A stretch of 64,000 nt of DNA. Origin: Antiquaquibacter metalliresistens. GTDB taxonomy: Bacteria; Actinomycetota; Actinomycetes; Actinomycetales; Microbacteriaceae. Below, in pieces: positions 19,143-29,701 of this stretch. The notes under the pieces were generated by a model that did no database searches, was not told the DNA's origin, and worked only from the letters and a program-made list of their open reading frames with translations. The stretch's first letter is position 1; each line of letters opens with the position of its first letter. The stretch is taken from contig NZ_JARGEM010000004.1 of the NCBI RefSeq assembly GCF_029211225.1, forward strand, positions 1-64,000. The letters are read 5' to 3'. Position numbers and translations under genes: made by a program.

Positions 19143-19220
19143 GTGCGCAACCGCACGGATTCGGGGCGGCACGCCGCGCGCGGCCGGCCGACACGCGGCA
19201 TCCGGCCTGAATCCGTGCAG
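19143..19220 (+). repeat. 78-bp palindromic repeat, copy A (left of the DUF559 gene)
   Basis: The element starts GTGCGCAACCGCACGGAT and ends GAATCCGTGCAG. GCACGGATTC (19153-19162) and GAATCCGTGC (19209-19218) are exact inverted repeats, so the whole can fold as a long hairpin. Copy B at 20172-20249 has the same length, the same two ends (17 of 18 and 12 of 12 bases) and the same orientation; the GC-rich middle differs. Confidence 0.75.
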
Positions 19221-19238
19221 CCCCGTACGCCGCGCGAG

Positions 19239-20060
19239 CTACCGTCGCCGAGCATCCGCAACCATGCGCTCGATCGCGGCGAGGGTGTCGGGCCAACTGT
19301 CGAACACGTGCGGGGAGCCGAGCCGCAGCACCCGGATGCCCCAGCTCTCGATCGTGATGTCCTTGCTGCGGTCCGCGATGAACGTCGCCTCATGGAATTG
19401 CCTGCCGTCGGTCTCGACACCCACGCATTCGTCGACGAGCAGATCGAGCGGTCCGGCACCGGGGACGATCGCCTGCGTGCGAACACGGTGTCCGGCATCC
19501 TGCAGTCTGAGCCTCGCGTGCGTCTCCAGCCCGGACTGGGCACCACGGTCCAACCGGGCGAGGGTCGCCCGCATCCAACGCGGGGCGAGCTCCCGCAACC
19601 GGCGCAGGCCGCGCTCGTCCAATTCGCGAAGGTGCAGGGCCGACTCGATGCAGGCGAGGGCGTCGTCGTGGTCGAGGCAGCGCATCGCCTGCAGCAGGGC
19701 ATCCACGATCGACACCTCGAGTGGATGCTCGCCCGTCTCGTGTCGCCCGGCCCAGTGCACGACGGCTCCGATCGGCACGGCGCCGTGGTGGCGCCCCGCC
19801 TGCGCGCGCAGGTGCAGTCGGGCGTCGCGGATGCCGGACCACACCCCGCGCCGGGCCAGAGCGGTGACGCAATCGAGCCGGAGGCCCGCTCGCGCCGCAG
19901 TGAGTTGCACGGGTTCGAGGTGCGGGCATGCGTACACACCGCGCGCGGGCCGGAGGGCCCGCCCGACGGTAACGGCCCTCGCGAGCTCCCGCCGCGTGAG
20001 TCCGGCGGCGAGCAGGTCGCGCGTCGAGGCGACGTGGCCGAGGGAGCACAGGCGGTGCAT
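19239..20060 (-). CDS. DUF559 (Vsr/restriction-nuclease fold) protein with N-terminal AbiEi-like helix-turn-helix
   Basis: A 273-residue protein. The N-terminus (VASTRDLLAAGLTRRELARAV) resembles the winged-helix domain of AbiEi-type regulators. The C-terminal third is DUF559, a PD-(D/E)XK-like nuclease fold: Asp206 in PLDLLVDE, Glu216 and Asp218 in GVETDGRQFH, and RSKDITIESWGIRVLRLG near the end. No antitoxin or methylase lies beside it. ATG 20060 is preceded six bases away by GAGGCT, close to the -10 boxes used here; the longer GTG form from 20132 is possible. It is bracketed by two palindromic repeats. Whether it cuts DNA is untested; family function is mostly unknown. Confidence 0.75.
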   Translation of the reverse strand: MHRLCSLGHVASTRDLLAAGLTRRELARAVTVGRALRPARGVYACPHLEPVQLTAARAGLRLDCVTALARRGVWSGIRDARLHLRAQAGRHHGAVPIGAVVHWAGRHETGEHPLEVSIVDALLQAMRCLDHDDALACIESALHLRELDERGLRRLRELAPRWMRATLARLDRGAQSGLETHARLRLQDAGHRVRTQAIVPGAGPLDLLVDECVGVETDGRQFHEATFIADRSKDITIESWGIRVLRLGSPHVFDSWPDTLAAIERMVADARRR

Positions 20061-20171
20061 CCGCCCAGCCTCGCGGGACGGATGCCAGCGCGCGTTCCCC
20101 GGCGGCGATCGGTGTCGTTCGCGCGCCTGCACTCGCGGTGGGCGAGAGGCCCCGGCATCGACGTGGTCGCG

Positions 20172-20249
20172 GTGCGCAACTGCACGGATCGCGGCGCGGC
20201 GCGGGCGCGTCGGCGCGCGGGGGCGGCGAGCCGCGCCGAATCCGTGCAG
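20172..20249 (+). repeat. 78-bp palindromic repeat, copy B (right of the DUF559 gene)
   Basis: It starts GTGCGCAACTGCACGGAT and ends GAATCCGTGCAG. CTGCACGGAT (20180-20189) pairs with ATCCGTGCAG (20240-20249), and inside them CGGCGCGG (20192-20199) pairs with CCGCGCCG (20231-20238), giving a long stem with a small bulge. It is a direct repeat of copy A, 951 bases away. Confidence 0.75.
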
Positions 20250-20309
20250 GGGCGCTCACCACGTCCCTCGGCGCCCGCACGTGTCACCCGGCGCGGCTAC
20301 GCTGGTGAC

Positions 20310-22316
20310 GTGGTCGCTGCCCTGTACCGCCGTTACCGGCCGGAGACGTTCGCCGAGCTCATCGGCCAGTCGCAGGTGACCGATCCGCTGCGCACGGCGC
20401 TGCGCACCGACCGGGTCAACCACGCCTACCTGTTCAGCGGTCCGCGCGGCTGCGGCAAGACCACGTCGGCGCGCATCCTCGCCCGCTGCCTCAACTGCGC
20501 CGAGGGGCCGACGGATACGCCGTGCGGGGTGTGCCCCTCCTGCGTGGAGCTCAGTCGGGACGGCAGTGGCTCGCTGGACGTCGTGGAGATCGACGCGGCA
20601 TCCCACAACGGCGTCGACGACGCGCGGGACCTGCGCGAGCGCGCCGTGTTCGCCCCGGCGCGCGACCGGTTCAAGATCTTCATCCTCGACGAGGCGCACA
20701 TGGTCACGCCGCAGGGCTTCAATGCGCTGCTGAAGATCGTGGAAGAGCCGCCGGAGCACGTGAAGTTCATCTTCGCGACCACCGAGCCCGAGAAGGTCAT
20801 CGGCACGATCCGCTCGCGCACGCATCACTACCCGTTCCGGCTCGTGCCGCCCGCGCAGATGCTCGACTACGTGCAGCAGTTGTGCACGTCCGAGGGCATC
20901 GAGGTCGAGCCCGGTGTGCTGCCGCTCGTGGTGCGCGCCGGTGGCGGCTCGGTGCGCGACACGCTCAGCCTGCTCGACCAGCTCATGGCCGGCTCGGAGG
21001 CCCCGTCGGATTCGGGCACCGTGACGATCGAATACGAACGCGCGGTCGCCCTGCTCGGCTACACGCACGGCGCGTTGCTCGACGAGGTGGTCGAGGCCTT
21101 CGCCGCCCGGGATGCCGCGGCCGTCTTCTCCGCGATCGACCGCGTCATCCAGACCGGCCAGGACCCGCGGCGCTTCGTGGAGGACCTGCTCGAGCGACTG
21201 CGGGATCTCATCGTGGTCGCGGCGACCTCCGGCAATGCCGCGGCGGTGCTCCGGGGGGTTCCGCAGGACCAGCTCGACCGCATGACCGCGCAGGCGGCGA
21301 GCTTCGGTGCGGCCGAGCTCTCCAGGGCTGCGGATGCCGTCAACACCGCGCTCACGGAGATGACCGGCGCCACCTCGCCGCGACTGCACCTCGAGCTCAT
21401 GGCGGCGCGCATCCTGGTTCCGGCCAGCGACGACACGGAGCGCGGTGCCCTCGCGCGCGTGGAGCGGCTCGAGCGCCGCATCGGGGTCGCGGATGCACCG
21501 GCGCAGGCGACCCCGACCGCTCGACCCGATGCGGCACCGACGCGAGGCGAGGCGGTGCCCGAGCCAACCGTGGCGACGGAGCCGACGGTCTCGCGGGAGG
21601 CGGCCACGGCGCCTCCCGCGAAGCCGCCGGTCGCGGCGCCGAAACCGGTGGGCCCCGTGACGCTGCAGCACGTGAAGGACTCGTGGCTGGAGATCCTCGA
21701 CGTCGTCAAGGAGACCAAGCTCAACGCCTGGATGGTCGTCTACACGGCTCGCCCGCTCGAACTGCGCGACGGCAAGACCCTCGTGCTCTCGTTCCCGAGC
21801 CAGAAGGATGTCGACGCGCTCAAGCAGCCGGCGGCACCGGGCCAGGGCGTCGGCGAGCTGCTCAAGAAGGCGTTCGTGCAGGTGCTCGGTCTCGAGCCCG
21901 CGTTCATCGCCCGCGTGGATGCCGCGACCGCCCGCACCTCCGATGCCGAGGCCGCGCCCGCCGACCCCGCCCAGCCCCCCGCTGCCGCGCAGGCACCCGC
22001 CGAGACCGCGTCGTCGTCGCCCGCTGCGCAGCCGCCCGCCGCGCCGGCCGACCCCCCGCCCTCGGACGAGCCGCCGATGGACGAGCCGCCGGCCGACGAC
22101 TTCCCGCCCACCGAGAGCGAGGGCTGGGCGGTCGCCGCGATCCCGGACGCCGCGCCGGCCCCGGCCCCGCAGAAGCCCGAGGCGAAGGCCGTGGTGCCCA
22201 CCGCATCGAGCGAGCCGGCCCGCTACGGCGAGTCGGTCGTGCGCGAGCTGCTCGGCGCCAGCTTCATCGAGGAGCAGACCGTCGCGCCGCGCGTCGTACC
22301 GCGGGCGGAGGACTGA
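20310..22316 (+). CDS. dnaX: DNA polymerase III subunits gamma and tau
   Basis: A 668-residue clamp-loader ATPase. N-terminal [17 protein letters not shown] is the family opening. Walker A is GPRGCGKTT (44-52); zinc cysteines lie at about 63, 72, 75 and 78; Walker B is ILDEAHM; the SRC-type arginine region follows. Residues after about 400 are an Ala/Pro-rich linker and a tau-specific tail. GTG 20310 is six bases after -10 TACGCT (20298-20303), supporting this start over a much longer open frame. No frameshift signal for a separate gamma form was noticed. It overlaps recR by one base. Confidence 0.95.
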   Translation: MVAALYRRYRPETFAELIGQSQVTDPLRTALRTDRVNHAYLFSGPRGCGKTTSARILARCLNCAEGPTDTPCGVCPSCVELSRDGSGSLDVVEIDAASHNGVDDARDLRERAVFAPARDRFKIFILDEAHMVTPQGFNALLKIVEEPPEHVKFIFATTEPEKVIGTIRSRTHHYPFRLVPPAQMLDYVQQLCTSEGIEVEPGVLPLVVRAGGGSVRDTLSLLDQLMAGSEAPSDSGTVTIEYERAVALLGYTHGALLDEVVEAFAARDAAAVFSAIDRVIQTGQDPRRFVEDLLERLRDLIVVAATSGNAAAVLRGVPQDQLDRMTAQAASFGAAELSRAADAVNTALTEMTGATSPRLHLELMAARILVPASDDTERGALARVERLERRIGVADAPAQATPTARPDAAPTRGEAVPEPTVATEPTVSREAATAPPAKPPVAAPKPVGPVTLQHVKDSWLEILDVVKETKLNAWMVVYTARPLELRDGKTLVLSFPSQKDVDALKQPAAPGQGVGELLKKAFVQVLGLEPAFIARVDAATARTSDAEAAPADPAQPPAAAQAPAETASSSPAAQPPAAPADPPPSDEPPMDEPPADDFPPTESEGWAVAAIPDAAPAPAPQKPEAKAVVPTASSEPARYGESVVRELLGASFIEEQTVAPRVVPRAED

Positions 22317-22915
22317 TGTACGACGGCATCGTGCAGGAGCTCATCGACGAACTCGGTCGGCTTCCCGGCATCGGACCGAAGTCAGCGCAGCGCATCGCGT
22401 TCCACATCCTGCAGACCGAGAGCTTCGACGTCACGCGCCTGTCGGAGGTGCTGCGCGACGTGCGCGACAAGGTGCGCTTCTGCGACATCTGCGGCAACGT
22501 GACCGAGGAGAGCACCTGCTCGATCTGCCGCGACCCGCGTCGCTCGGCCGCGACCATCTGCGTCGTCGAGGAGGCGAAGGACGTCGTGGCGATCGAGCGC
22601 ACCCGCGAGTTCAAGGGCCTGTACCACGTGCTCGGCGGTGCGATCAGCCCGATCGATGGCATCGGACCGGACGATCTGCGCATCAAGCAGCTGCTGTCCC
22701 GCCTCGCCGACGGCACGGTCACCGAGGTGATCATCGCGACCGACCCGAACCTCGAGGGCGAGGCGACGGCGACGTACCTCACGCGCCTGTTGCAGTATCC
22801 GAACCTGCGGGTCACGAGGCTGGCATCCGGTCTCCCGGTCGGCGGCGACCTGGAGTACGCGGACGAGGTCACGCTCGGGCGGGCCTTCGAGGGCCGCCGA
22901 CTGGTCGAGAACTGA
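22316..22915 (+). CDS. recR: Recombination mediator protein RecR
   Basis: A 199-residue protein of the normal size. A helix-hairpin-helix ([15 protein letters not shown]) is followed by a C4 zinc motif (CDICGN...CSICRD) and a Toprim domain beginning ICVVEEAKD. RecR works with RecF and RecO to load RecA onto gapped DNA. Its ATG shares one base with the dnaX stop, the classic dnaX-recR pairing. Confidence 0.96.
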   Translation: MYDGIVQELIDELGRLPGIGPKSAQRIAFHILQTESFDVTRLSEVLRDVRDKVRFCDICGNVTEESTCSICRDPRRSAATICVVEEAKDVVAIERTREFKGLYHVLGGAISPIDGIGPDDLRIKQLLSRLADGTVTEVIIATDPNLEGEATATYLTRLLQYPNLRVTRLASGLPVGGDLEYADEVTLGRAFEGRRLVEN

Positions 22916-23010
22916 GCCTGCCCGAACCCCGGCATCCGCCCACGAGGTCAGGCTAGCGCTGTGCACGCCGTAAGATGGTGCGTCGCCGTCGTCCATCATC
23001 CGGAGTTCCA

Positions 23011-25390
<2,380 letters not shown>

Positions 25391-25435
25391 CCGCCCCGCA
25401 CGGGTGCGCTCGCGGGGGCCGGTAGAATCGAGGGC

Positions 25436-26911
25436 GTGAACACCCCCATCGACGTCGCCCTCGTCGGTGGCGGCATCATGAGCGCGACCCTCGGCGCCAT
25501 CCTCAAAGAGCTTCAGCCCGAGTGGGACATCCGCATCTTCGAGCGTCTCGGCGAAGTCGCCGAGGAGAGCTCGAACCCCTGGAACAACGCCGGCACCGGC
25601 CACGCGGCGCTGTGCGAGCTGAACTACACCCCGCAGCGCGCGGACGGCACCATCGACATCGCGAGCGCGGTGAAGGTCAACGAGCAGTTCCAGGTCTCCC
25701 GGCAGTTCTGGGCGCACCTCGTGAAGATCGGCGCCATCCCGGAGCCCTCCGCCTTCATCAACGCGACGCCGCACATGAGCTTCGTATGGGGTCAGTCCAA
25801 CGTCGACTACCTGCGCAAGCGCTTCGAGGCGCTGAAGGATCACCCGCTGTTCGCGGGTATGGAGTACAGCGAGGACGCTCGCGTCATCCGCTCCTGGGCG
25901 CCCCTGATGATCCCGGGCCGGGCGAAGTCCGAGCCGATCGCCGCGACCCGCATCGCCTCGGGCACCGACGTGGACTTCGGCGCCCTGACGCGCCTGCTCA
26001 CCGGTCGCGTCGTCGATGCCGGCGGCACGTTCACACGGGGCACGCTCGTGACGAACGTCACGCGCCAGCGCGACCGCACCTGGAAGCTCAGCCTGCGCCA
26101 CGACGTCGGCGGCACCCCGATGGAGCCGGTCACCGCGCGTTTCGTGTTCGTCGGCGCCGGCGGCTGGGCGCTCAATCTGCTGCAGAAGTCGGGCATCAAG
26201 GAGATCCGCGGGTACGGCGGCTTCCCGGTCAGCGGCGAGTTCCTGCGCACCGACAACCCCGAGGTCGTCGCGCGCCACACCACGAAGGTCTACGGCAAGG
26301 CCGCGGTCGGCTCGCCGCCGATGTCGGTGCCGCACCTCGACAAGCGCGTCGTGGACGGCAGCGGCAGCCTGATGTTCGGACCGTACGCCGGTTTCAGCCC
26401 CAAGTTCCTCAAGTCCGGCTCGGTGCTCGACCTGTTCGCCTCGATCCGCTGGCACAACCTGGTGCCGATGGTCGCCGCGGGCCTGCAGAACCTGTCGCTC
26501 GTGAGCTACCTGATCGGGCAGCTCGTCGCGCGGCCCTCGACGAAGTTCGCGGAGTTGCAGCGCTTCTACCCGGATGCCGACCCCGCCGACTGGTACCGCA
26601 TCACGGCCGGACAGCGCGTGCAGGTGATCAAGAAGGACAAGAAGAAGCTCGGCGTGCTGCAGTTCGGCACCGAGGTCGTCGCGGCCTCCGACGGGTCGAT
26701 CGCCGGCCTGCTCGGTGCCTCTCCGGGTGCGTCGACCGCCGTGCCGATCATGCTGCAGGTGATCGAGAAGTGCTTCCCCGACCGCATCGAGGGGTGGATG
26801 CCGCGGCTGACCGAGATGGTCCCGAGCTACGGCAGGCAGCTCTCCGACGACCCGAAGCTCGCCGCGAGCACGCTGGCGGACACGGCGAAGGCGCTCGGCA
26901 TCCAGGCTTGA
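25436..26911 (+). CDS. mqo: Malate:quinone oxidoreductase
   Basis: A 491-residue FAD enzyme that oxidises malate to oxaloacetate and passes electrons to quinone at the membrane. The N-terminal VALVGGGIMSATLGAIL is the FAD-binding turn typical of Mqo, followed by SNPWNNAGTGHAALCE, a family signature. The length is normal. GTG 25436 is seven bases after TAGAAT (25423-25428), the same leaderless layout as asd. Confidence 0.96.
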   Translation: MNTPIDVALVGGGIMSATLGAILKELQPEWDIRIFERLGEVAEESSNPWNNAGTGHAALCELNYTPQRADGTIDIASAVKVNEQFQVSRQFWAHLVKIGAIPEPSAFINATPHMSFVWGQSNVDYLRKRFEALKDHPLFAGMEYSEDARVIRSWAPLMIPGRAKSEPIAATRIASGTDVDFGALTRLLTGRVVDAGGTFTRGTLVTNVTRQRDRTWKLSLRHDVGGTPMEPVTARFVFVGAGGWALNLLQKSGIKEIRGYGGFPVSGEFLRTDNPEVVARHTTKVYGKAAVGSPPMSVPHLDKRVVDGSGSLMFGPYAGFSPKFLKSGSVLDLFASIRWHNLVPMVAAGLQNLSLVSYLIGQLVARPSTKFAELQRFYPDADPADWYRITAGQRVQVIKKDKKKLGVLQFGTEVVAASDGSIAGLLGASPGASTAVPIMLQVIEKCFPDRIEGWMPRLTEMVPSYGRQLSDDPKLAASTLADTAKALGIQA

Positions 26912-26915
26912 CCTC

Positions 26916-26937
26916 GATTCGAACATATGTTCGAATC
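26916..26937 (+). promoter_or_regulatory. LexA (SOS) box
   Basis: A perfect 22-bp palindrome whose core TCGAACATATGTTCGA (26919-26934) matches the actinobacterial/Gram-positive LexA consensus TCGAAC-N4-GTTCGA exactly. It ends six bases before the GTG of the radical SAM gene and four bases after the mqo stop, so it controls the former. Confidence 0.88.
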
Positions 26938-26942
26938 ATCGG

Positions 26943-27995
26943 GTGCGATGGTCTGATCAGGAACTCGACGCCGAGAGTGCGAGCGCGCTCCCGGGCCTGG
27001 CGCGACTCTCCAACCTCGTGCGGTCGGTCACGACCCCCGAGTTCGCGGGCATGCGTTTTCACGAGGTGCTCGCGAAGTCCGCGCTCAACAGGGTGCCGGG
27101 GCAGAGTGCGATGCCGTTCGGTTGGACCATCAACCCGTATCGGGGGTGCAGTCATGCCTGCGTCTACTGCTACGCCCGCGGCACCCACCGCTACCTCGAC
27201 CTCGACGCCGGGCGGGACTTCGACGGCGAGGTGATCGTCAAGGTCAACGTCGCGGAGGTGCTCGCGAAGGAGCTCGCGCGACCGACGTGGGGGCGGCACC
27301 CGGTCGCGCTCGGCACCAACACCGACCCCTACCAGCGGGCGGAGGGGCGCTACCGGCTGATGCCCGGCATCATCGCGGCGCTGGCCGACAGCGGCACGCC
27401 GTTCAGCATCCTCACGAAGGGCACGCTGCTGCGCCGCGATCTGCCACTGCTGGCCGAGGCCGCGGAGCACGTGAACGTCGATCTCGCGATGTCGATCGCG
27501 ATCTACGACGACGAGCTGCAGCAGTCCCTCGAGCCCGGCACGCCGACGACGAGGGCCCGACTCGACACCGTGCGCGCGGTGCGCGATCACGGGCTCGAGT
27601 GCTCCGTGTTCCTGATGCCGGTGCTGCCGTACCTCACCGACACCGTCGAGCACCTCGACGCCGCCCTCCAGCAGGTGAAGGGCGCGGGGGCCACCTCGGT
27701 GCTGTACACGAGCCTGCATCTGCGTCCGGGCGCCCGCGAGTGGTTTCTCGAGTGGCTGCAGCGCGAGCATCCGCACCTCGTGGCGCGCTATGCCGAGGTC
27801 TACGGCACGAGTTCGTACGCGGCCAAGGGGTACCGCGAGTGGCTGGCGCGGCGCATGCGGCCACTGCTGCGCCGCTACGGGCTCGAGCGCAGCGCGGTGG
27901 ACCCTTCGACCGGCGGCGTGCGCAGCGCGGCTCTGAGGGGCGCACGCGGGCTCATCGTCGCGGAGCTGCCGGCCACCCAGCCGACCCTGTTCTGA
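26943..27995 (+). CDS. Rv2578c-type radical SAM protein under an SOS box
   Basis: A 350-residue radical SAM enzyme. The iron-sulfur cysteines are Cys69, Cys73 and Cys76 in YRGCSHACVYCYARG. It belongs to the spore-photoproduct-lyase-like group that includes mycobacterial Rv2578c, sometimes called splB. Those proteins are presumed to repair or process damaged nucleic acid, but the reaction is unproven. The GTG at 26943 lies just after a perfect LexA box, so expression should rise with DNA damage. As I recall, the M. tuberculosis homologue is also in the LexA regulon. An ATG further in is not close enough to change the protein much. Confidence 0.88.
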   Translation: MRWSDQELDAESASALPGLARLSNLVRSVTTPEFAGMRFHEVLAKSALNRVPGQSAMPFGWTINPYRGCSHACVYCYARGTHRYLDLDAGRDFDGEVIVKVNVAEVLAKELARPTWGRHPVALGTNTDPYQRAEGRYRLMPGIIAALADSGTPFSILTKGTLLRRDLPLLAEAAEHVNVDLAMSIAIYDDELQQSLEPGTPTTRARLDTVRAVRDHGLECSVFLMPVLPYLTDTVEHLDAALQQVKGAGATSVLYTSLHLRPGAREWFLEWLQREHPHLVARYAEVYGTSSYAAKGYREWLARRMRPLLRRYGLERSAVDPSTGGVRSAALRGARGLIVAELPATQPTLF

Positions 27996-27996
27996 C

Positions 27997-28020
27997 CTGT
28001 ACCCCGAGAGCGGGGTACAG
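27997..28020 (+). promoter_or_regulatory. Perfect palindrome between the radical SAM and response-regulator genes
   Basis: CTGTACCCCG and CGGGGTACAG form an exact 10-bp inverted repeat with an AGAG loop, two bases after the radical SAM stop and 48 before the next start. It may be a terminator hairpin (no T run) or an operator for the regulator gene that follows; position fits both. Confidence 0.5.
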
Positions 28021-28067
28021 ATCGTGCTCGTGTGGTGCCATAGTGGACTGCGGGAACAGGGGGAACC

Positions 28068-28745
28068 ATGGCGGTCGACGATGCGGTGACGCACGACGTC
28101 GCTGCGCCGCGCGTGCGCCTGGCCATCCTCGACGATCACGAGGTGCTGCTCGACAGCCTCGCGACGTGGATCTCGAGCAATGCGCCCGACTTCGATCTCG
28201 TGTTGAGCGCGAGCACCTGGCTGCAGCTCGTGCACAGCCCCGCGTTTCCGACGGATCTGGTGTTCCTCGACTTCCAGCTTCGGGAGCCGGTCTCCATCGA
28301 GGCTCGCGTGCGCACCTGCCGCGCGGCCGGAGCGAAGGTGGTCGTACTCACCAGCCTCGACTCGAAGGAGTCGAGGGATCGCGCGTTGGACGCGGGGGCG
28401 GCGGCGTTCCTGTCGAAGTCGATGCCCATGCGCGAGGTCATGGATGCCGCGCGTGCCGTCATGGGCCTGCAGGTCAGCCCCGCCATCGCCCGCGAGGGGC
28501 GTCCCCGCACGAGCGGACTGCCGACGCAGTCGCGCCCGAAGCTCAGCGCGGGCGAGGAGCAGGCGCTCATTCTCTACACCTCGGGGCTCAGCACACCCGA
28601 GGTCGCGGAGCGCATGAACGTGCAGTACGAGACCGCGAAGACGTATCTTCGACGGGTGAGGGAAAAGTACTCGAGGGCCAATCGCCCCGCCAGCAAGAAG
28701 GCGGAACTCATCCGACGCGCGGCCGAAGACGGCTATCTGAACTGA
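28068..28745 (+). CDS. LuxR-type (NarL family) response regulator, orphan
   Basis: A 225-residue two-component regulator. The receiver domain has Asp22/Asp23, the phospho-acceptor Asp68 in VFLDFQL, and LTSLDSKE with a later FLSKSM lysine. The C-terminal LuxR-type helix-turn-helix includes LSTPEVAERMNVQYETAKTY. No histidine kinase lies nearby, so its partner is elsewhere. The ATG at 28068 follows AGGGGGAA, a strong G-rich ribosome site. Its stop overlaps the thymidine kinase start (TGATG), so the two are co-translated, which is an unusual pairing. Confidence 0.9.
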   Translation: MAVDDAVTHDVAAPRVRLAILDDHEVLLDSLATWISSNAPDFDLVLSASTWLQLVHSPAFPTDLVFLDFQLREPVSIEARVRTCRAAGAKVVVLTSLDSKESRDRALDAGAAAFLSKSMPMREVMDAARAVMGLQVSPAIAREGRPRTSGLPTQSRPKLSAGEEQALILYTSGLSTPEVAERMNVQYETAKTYLRRVREKYSRANRPASKKAELIRRAAEDGYLN

Positions 28746-29395
28746 TGAGCAAGCTGTACTTCCGCTACGGAGCGATGAACAGCGGCAAGAGCACGGCGCT
28801 CCTGCAGGCCGCATTCAACTACGAGGAGCGCGGCCAGCGCGTGCTGCTGGCCAAGCCCGCCATCGACACGAAGGGCGAGGCGGCCATCGTCTCGCGGTTG
28901 GGCGTGACCCGTTCGGTCGACTTCACCATCGGCCCGGAGGAAGACCTCTACGAGGCGTTCCAGCGCGAGCGGCGGGGTGAGGTGGCGGTGAGCTGTCTGC
29001 TCATCGACGAGGCGCAGTTCCTCAGCGAGCAGCAGGTGGACGACCTGCTGCGGATCGCGATACTCGACAGCGTGCCGGTGCTCGCGTACGGCATCCGCAC
29101 CGACTTTCAGACGGTGGCGTTCCCCGGCAGCCGGCGCCTGCTCGAGATCGCGCACTCGCTCGAAGAGCTCAAGACGATCTGCCGCTGCGGTCGCAAGGCG
29201 GTGTTCAACGCCCGCCAGGTGGACGGCCGGTTCATCTTCGACGGCGACCAGGTCGCGATCGACGGCGCGGATGTCACGTACGAGAGCCTCTGCGGTGCCT
29301 GCTACCTCGACGAGTCCGGCGGTGTGCTCAACAACGGCTGGCGCCCGAAGGCGGACTTCAGCTACCGCAGCGCACCGGATCCGGACTTCGCCTGA
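28745..29395 (+). CDS. tdk: Thymidine kinase
   Basis: A 216-residue type II thymidine kinase that phosphorylates thymidine in salvage. P-loop GAMNSGKSTAL, Walker B LLIDEAQFL, and the structural zinc cysteines in ICRCGRKA and CGACYL are all present. The length is normal. It begins at the overlapping stop of the response regulator gene. Confidence 0.95.
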   Translation: MSKLYFRYGAMNSGKSTALLQAAFNYEERGQRVLLAKPAIDTKGEAAIVSRLGVTRSVDFTIGPEEDLYEAFQRERRGEVAVSCLLIDEAQFLSEQQVDDLLRIAILDSVPVLAYGIRTDFQTVAFPGSRRLLEIAHSLEELKTICRCGRKAVFNARQVDGRFIFDGDQVAIDGADVTYESLCGACYLDESGGVLNNGWRPKADFSYRSAPDPDFA

Positions 29396-29424
29396 GGCCG
29401 CGTCCGCTCCGCCTCCGCAGAACA

Positions 29425-29501
29425 CACCATTCGGGAGGACGGCGCGCCGTCTCGCCCGGGTGGATGCTTGCAGAAGCGGCGTGTCGTCCTCCGCAATGGT
29501 G
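29425..29501. repeat. 77-bp imperfect palindrome between tdk and tRNA-Pro
   Basis: Two 25-base arms (29425-29449 and 29477-29501) face each other across a 27-base loop. They pair at 21 of 25 positions, and two of the four mismatches become G-U pairs in RNA. The left arm begins CACCATTCGGGAGGACG; the right ends CCGCAATGGTG. It sits in a 215-base gap that holds no gene I can support. Other copies were not seen in this window. Confidence 0.6.
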
Positions 29502-29610
29502 GGCGACGACGGGGATGCGGCGCTCGGTTGCACGGCGCAGCCGACGACGCGGAGGGCCGGCCCCGAATCATCCGTGAAGGACGACTCGGGACGCGACTGC
29601 CAAACAAGTG

Positions 29611-29684
<74 letters not shown>

Positions 29685-29701
29685 ATGACCCGAGGGCCTC
29701 A

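Noticed and set aside
19143-20309. An N-terminal extension of dnaX by 389 codons
   Set aside because: The extra part covers the DUF559 gene and both repeats and has no family match; the DnaX start motif and a -10 box both point to 20310.
22916-23010. A lysine riboswitch before lysC
   Set aside because: The gap between recR and lysC is under 100 bases, too short for the lysine aptamer, and no conserved core is visible.
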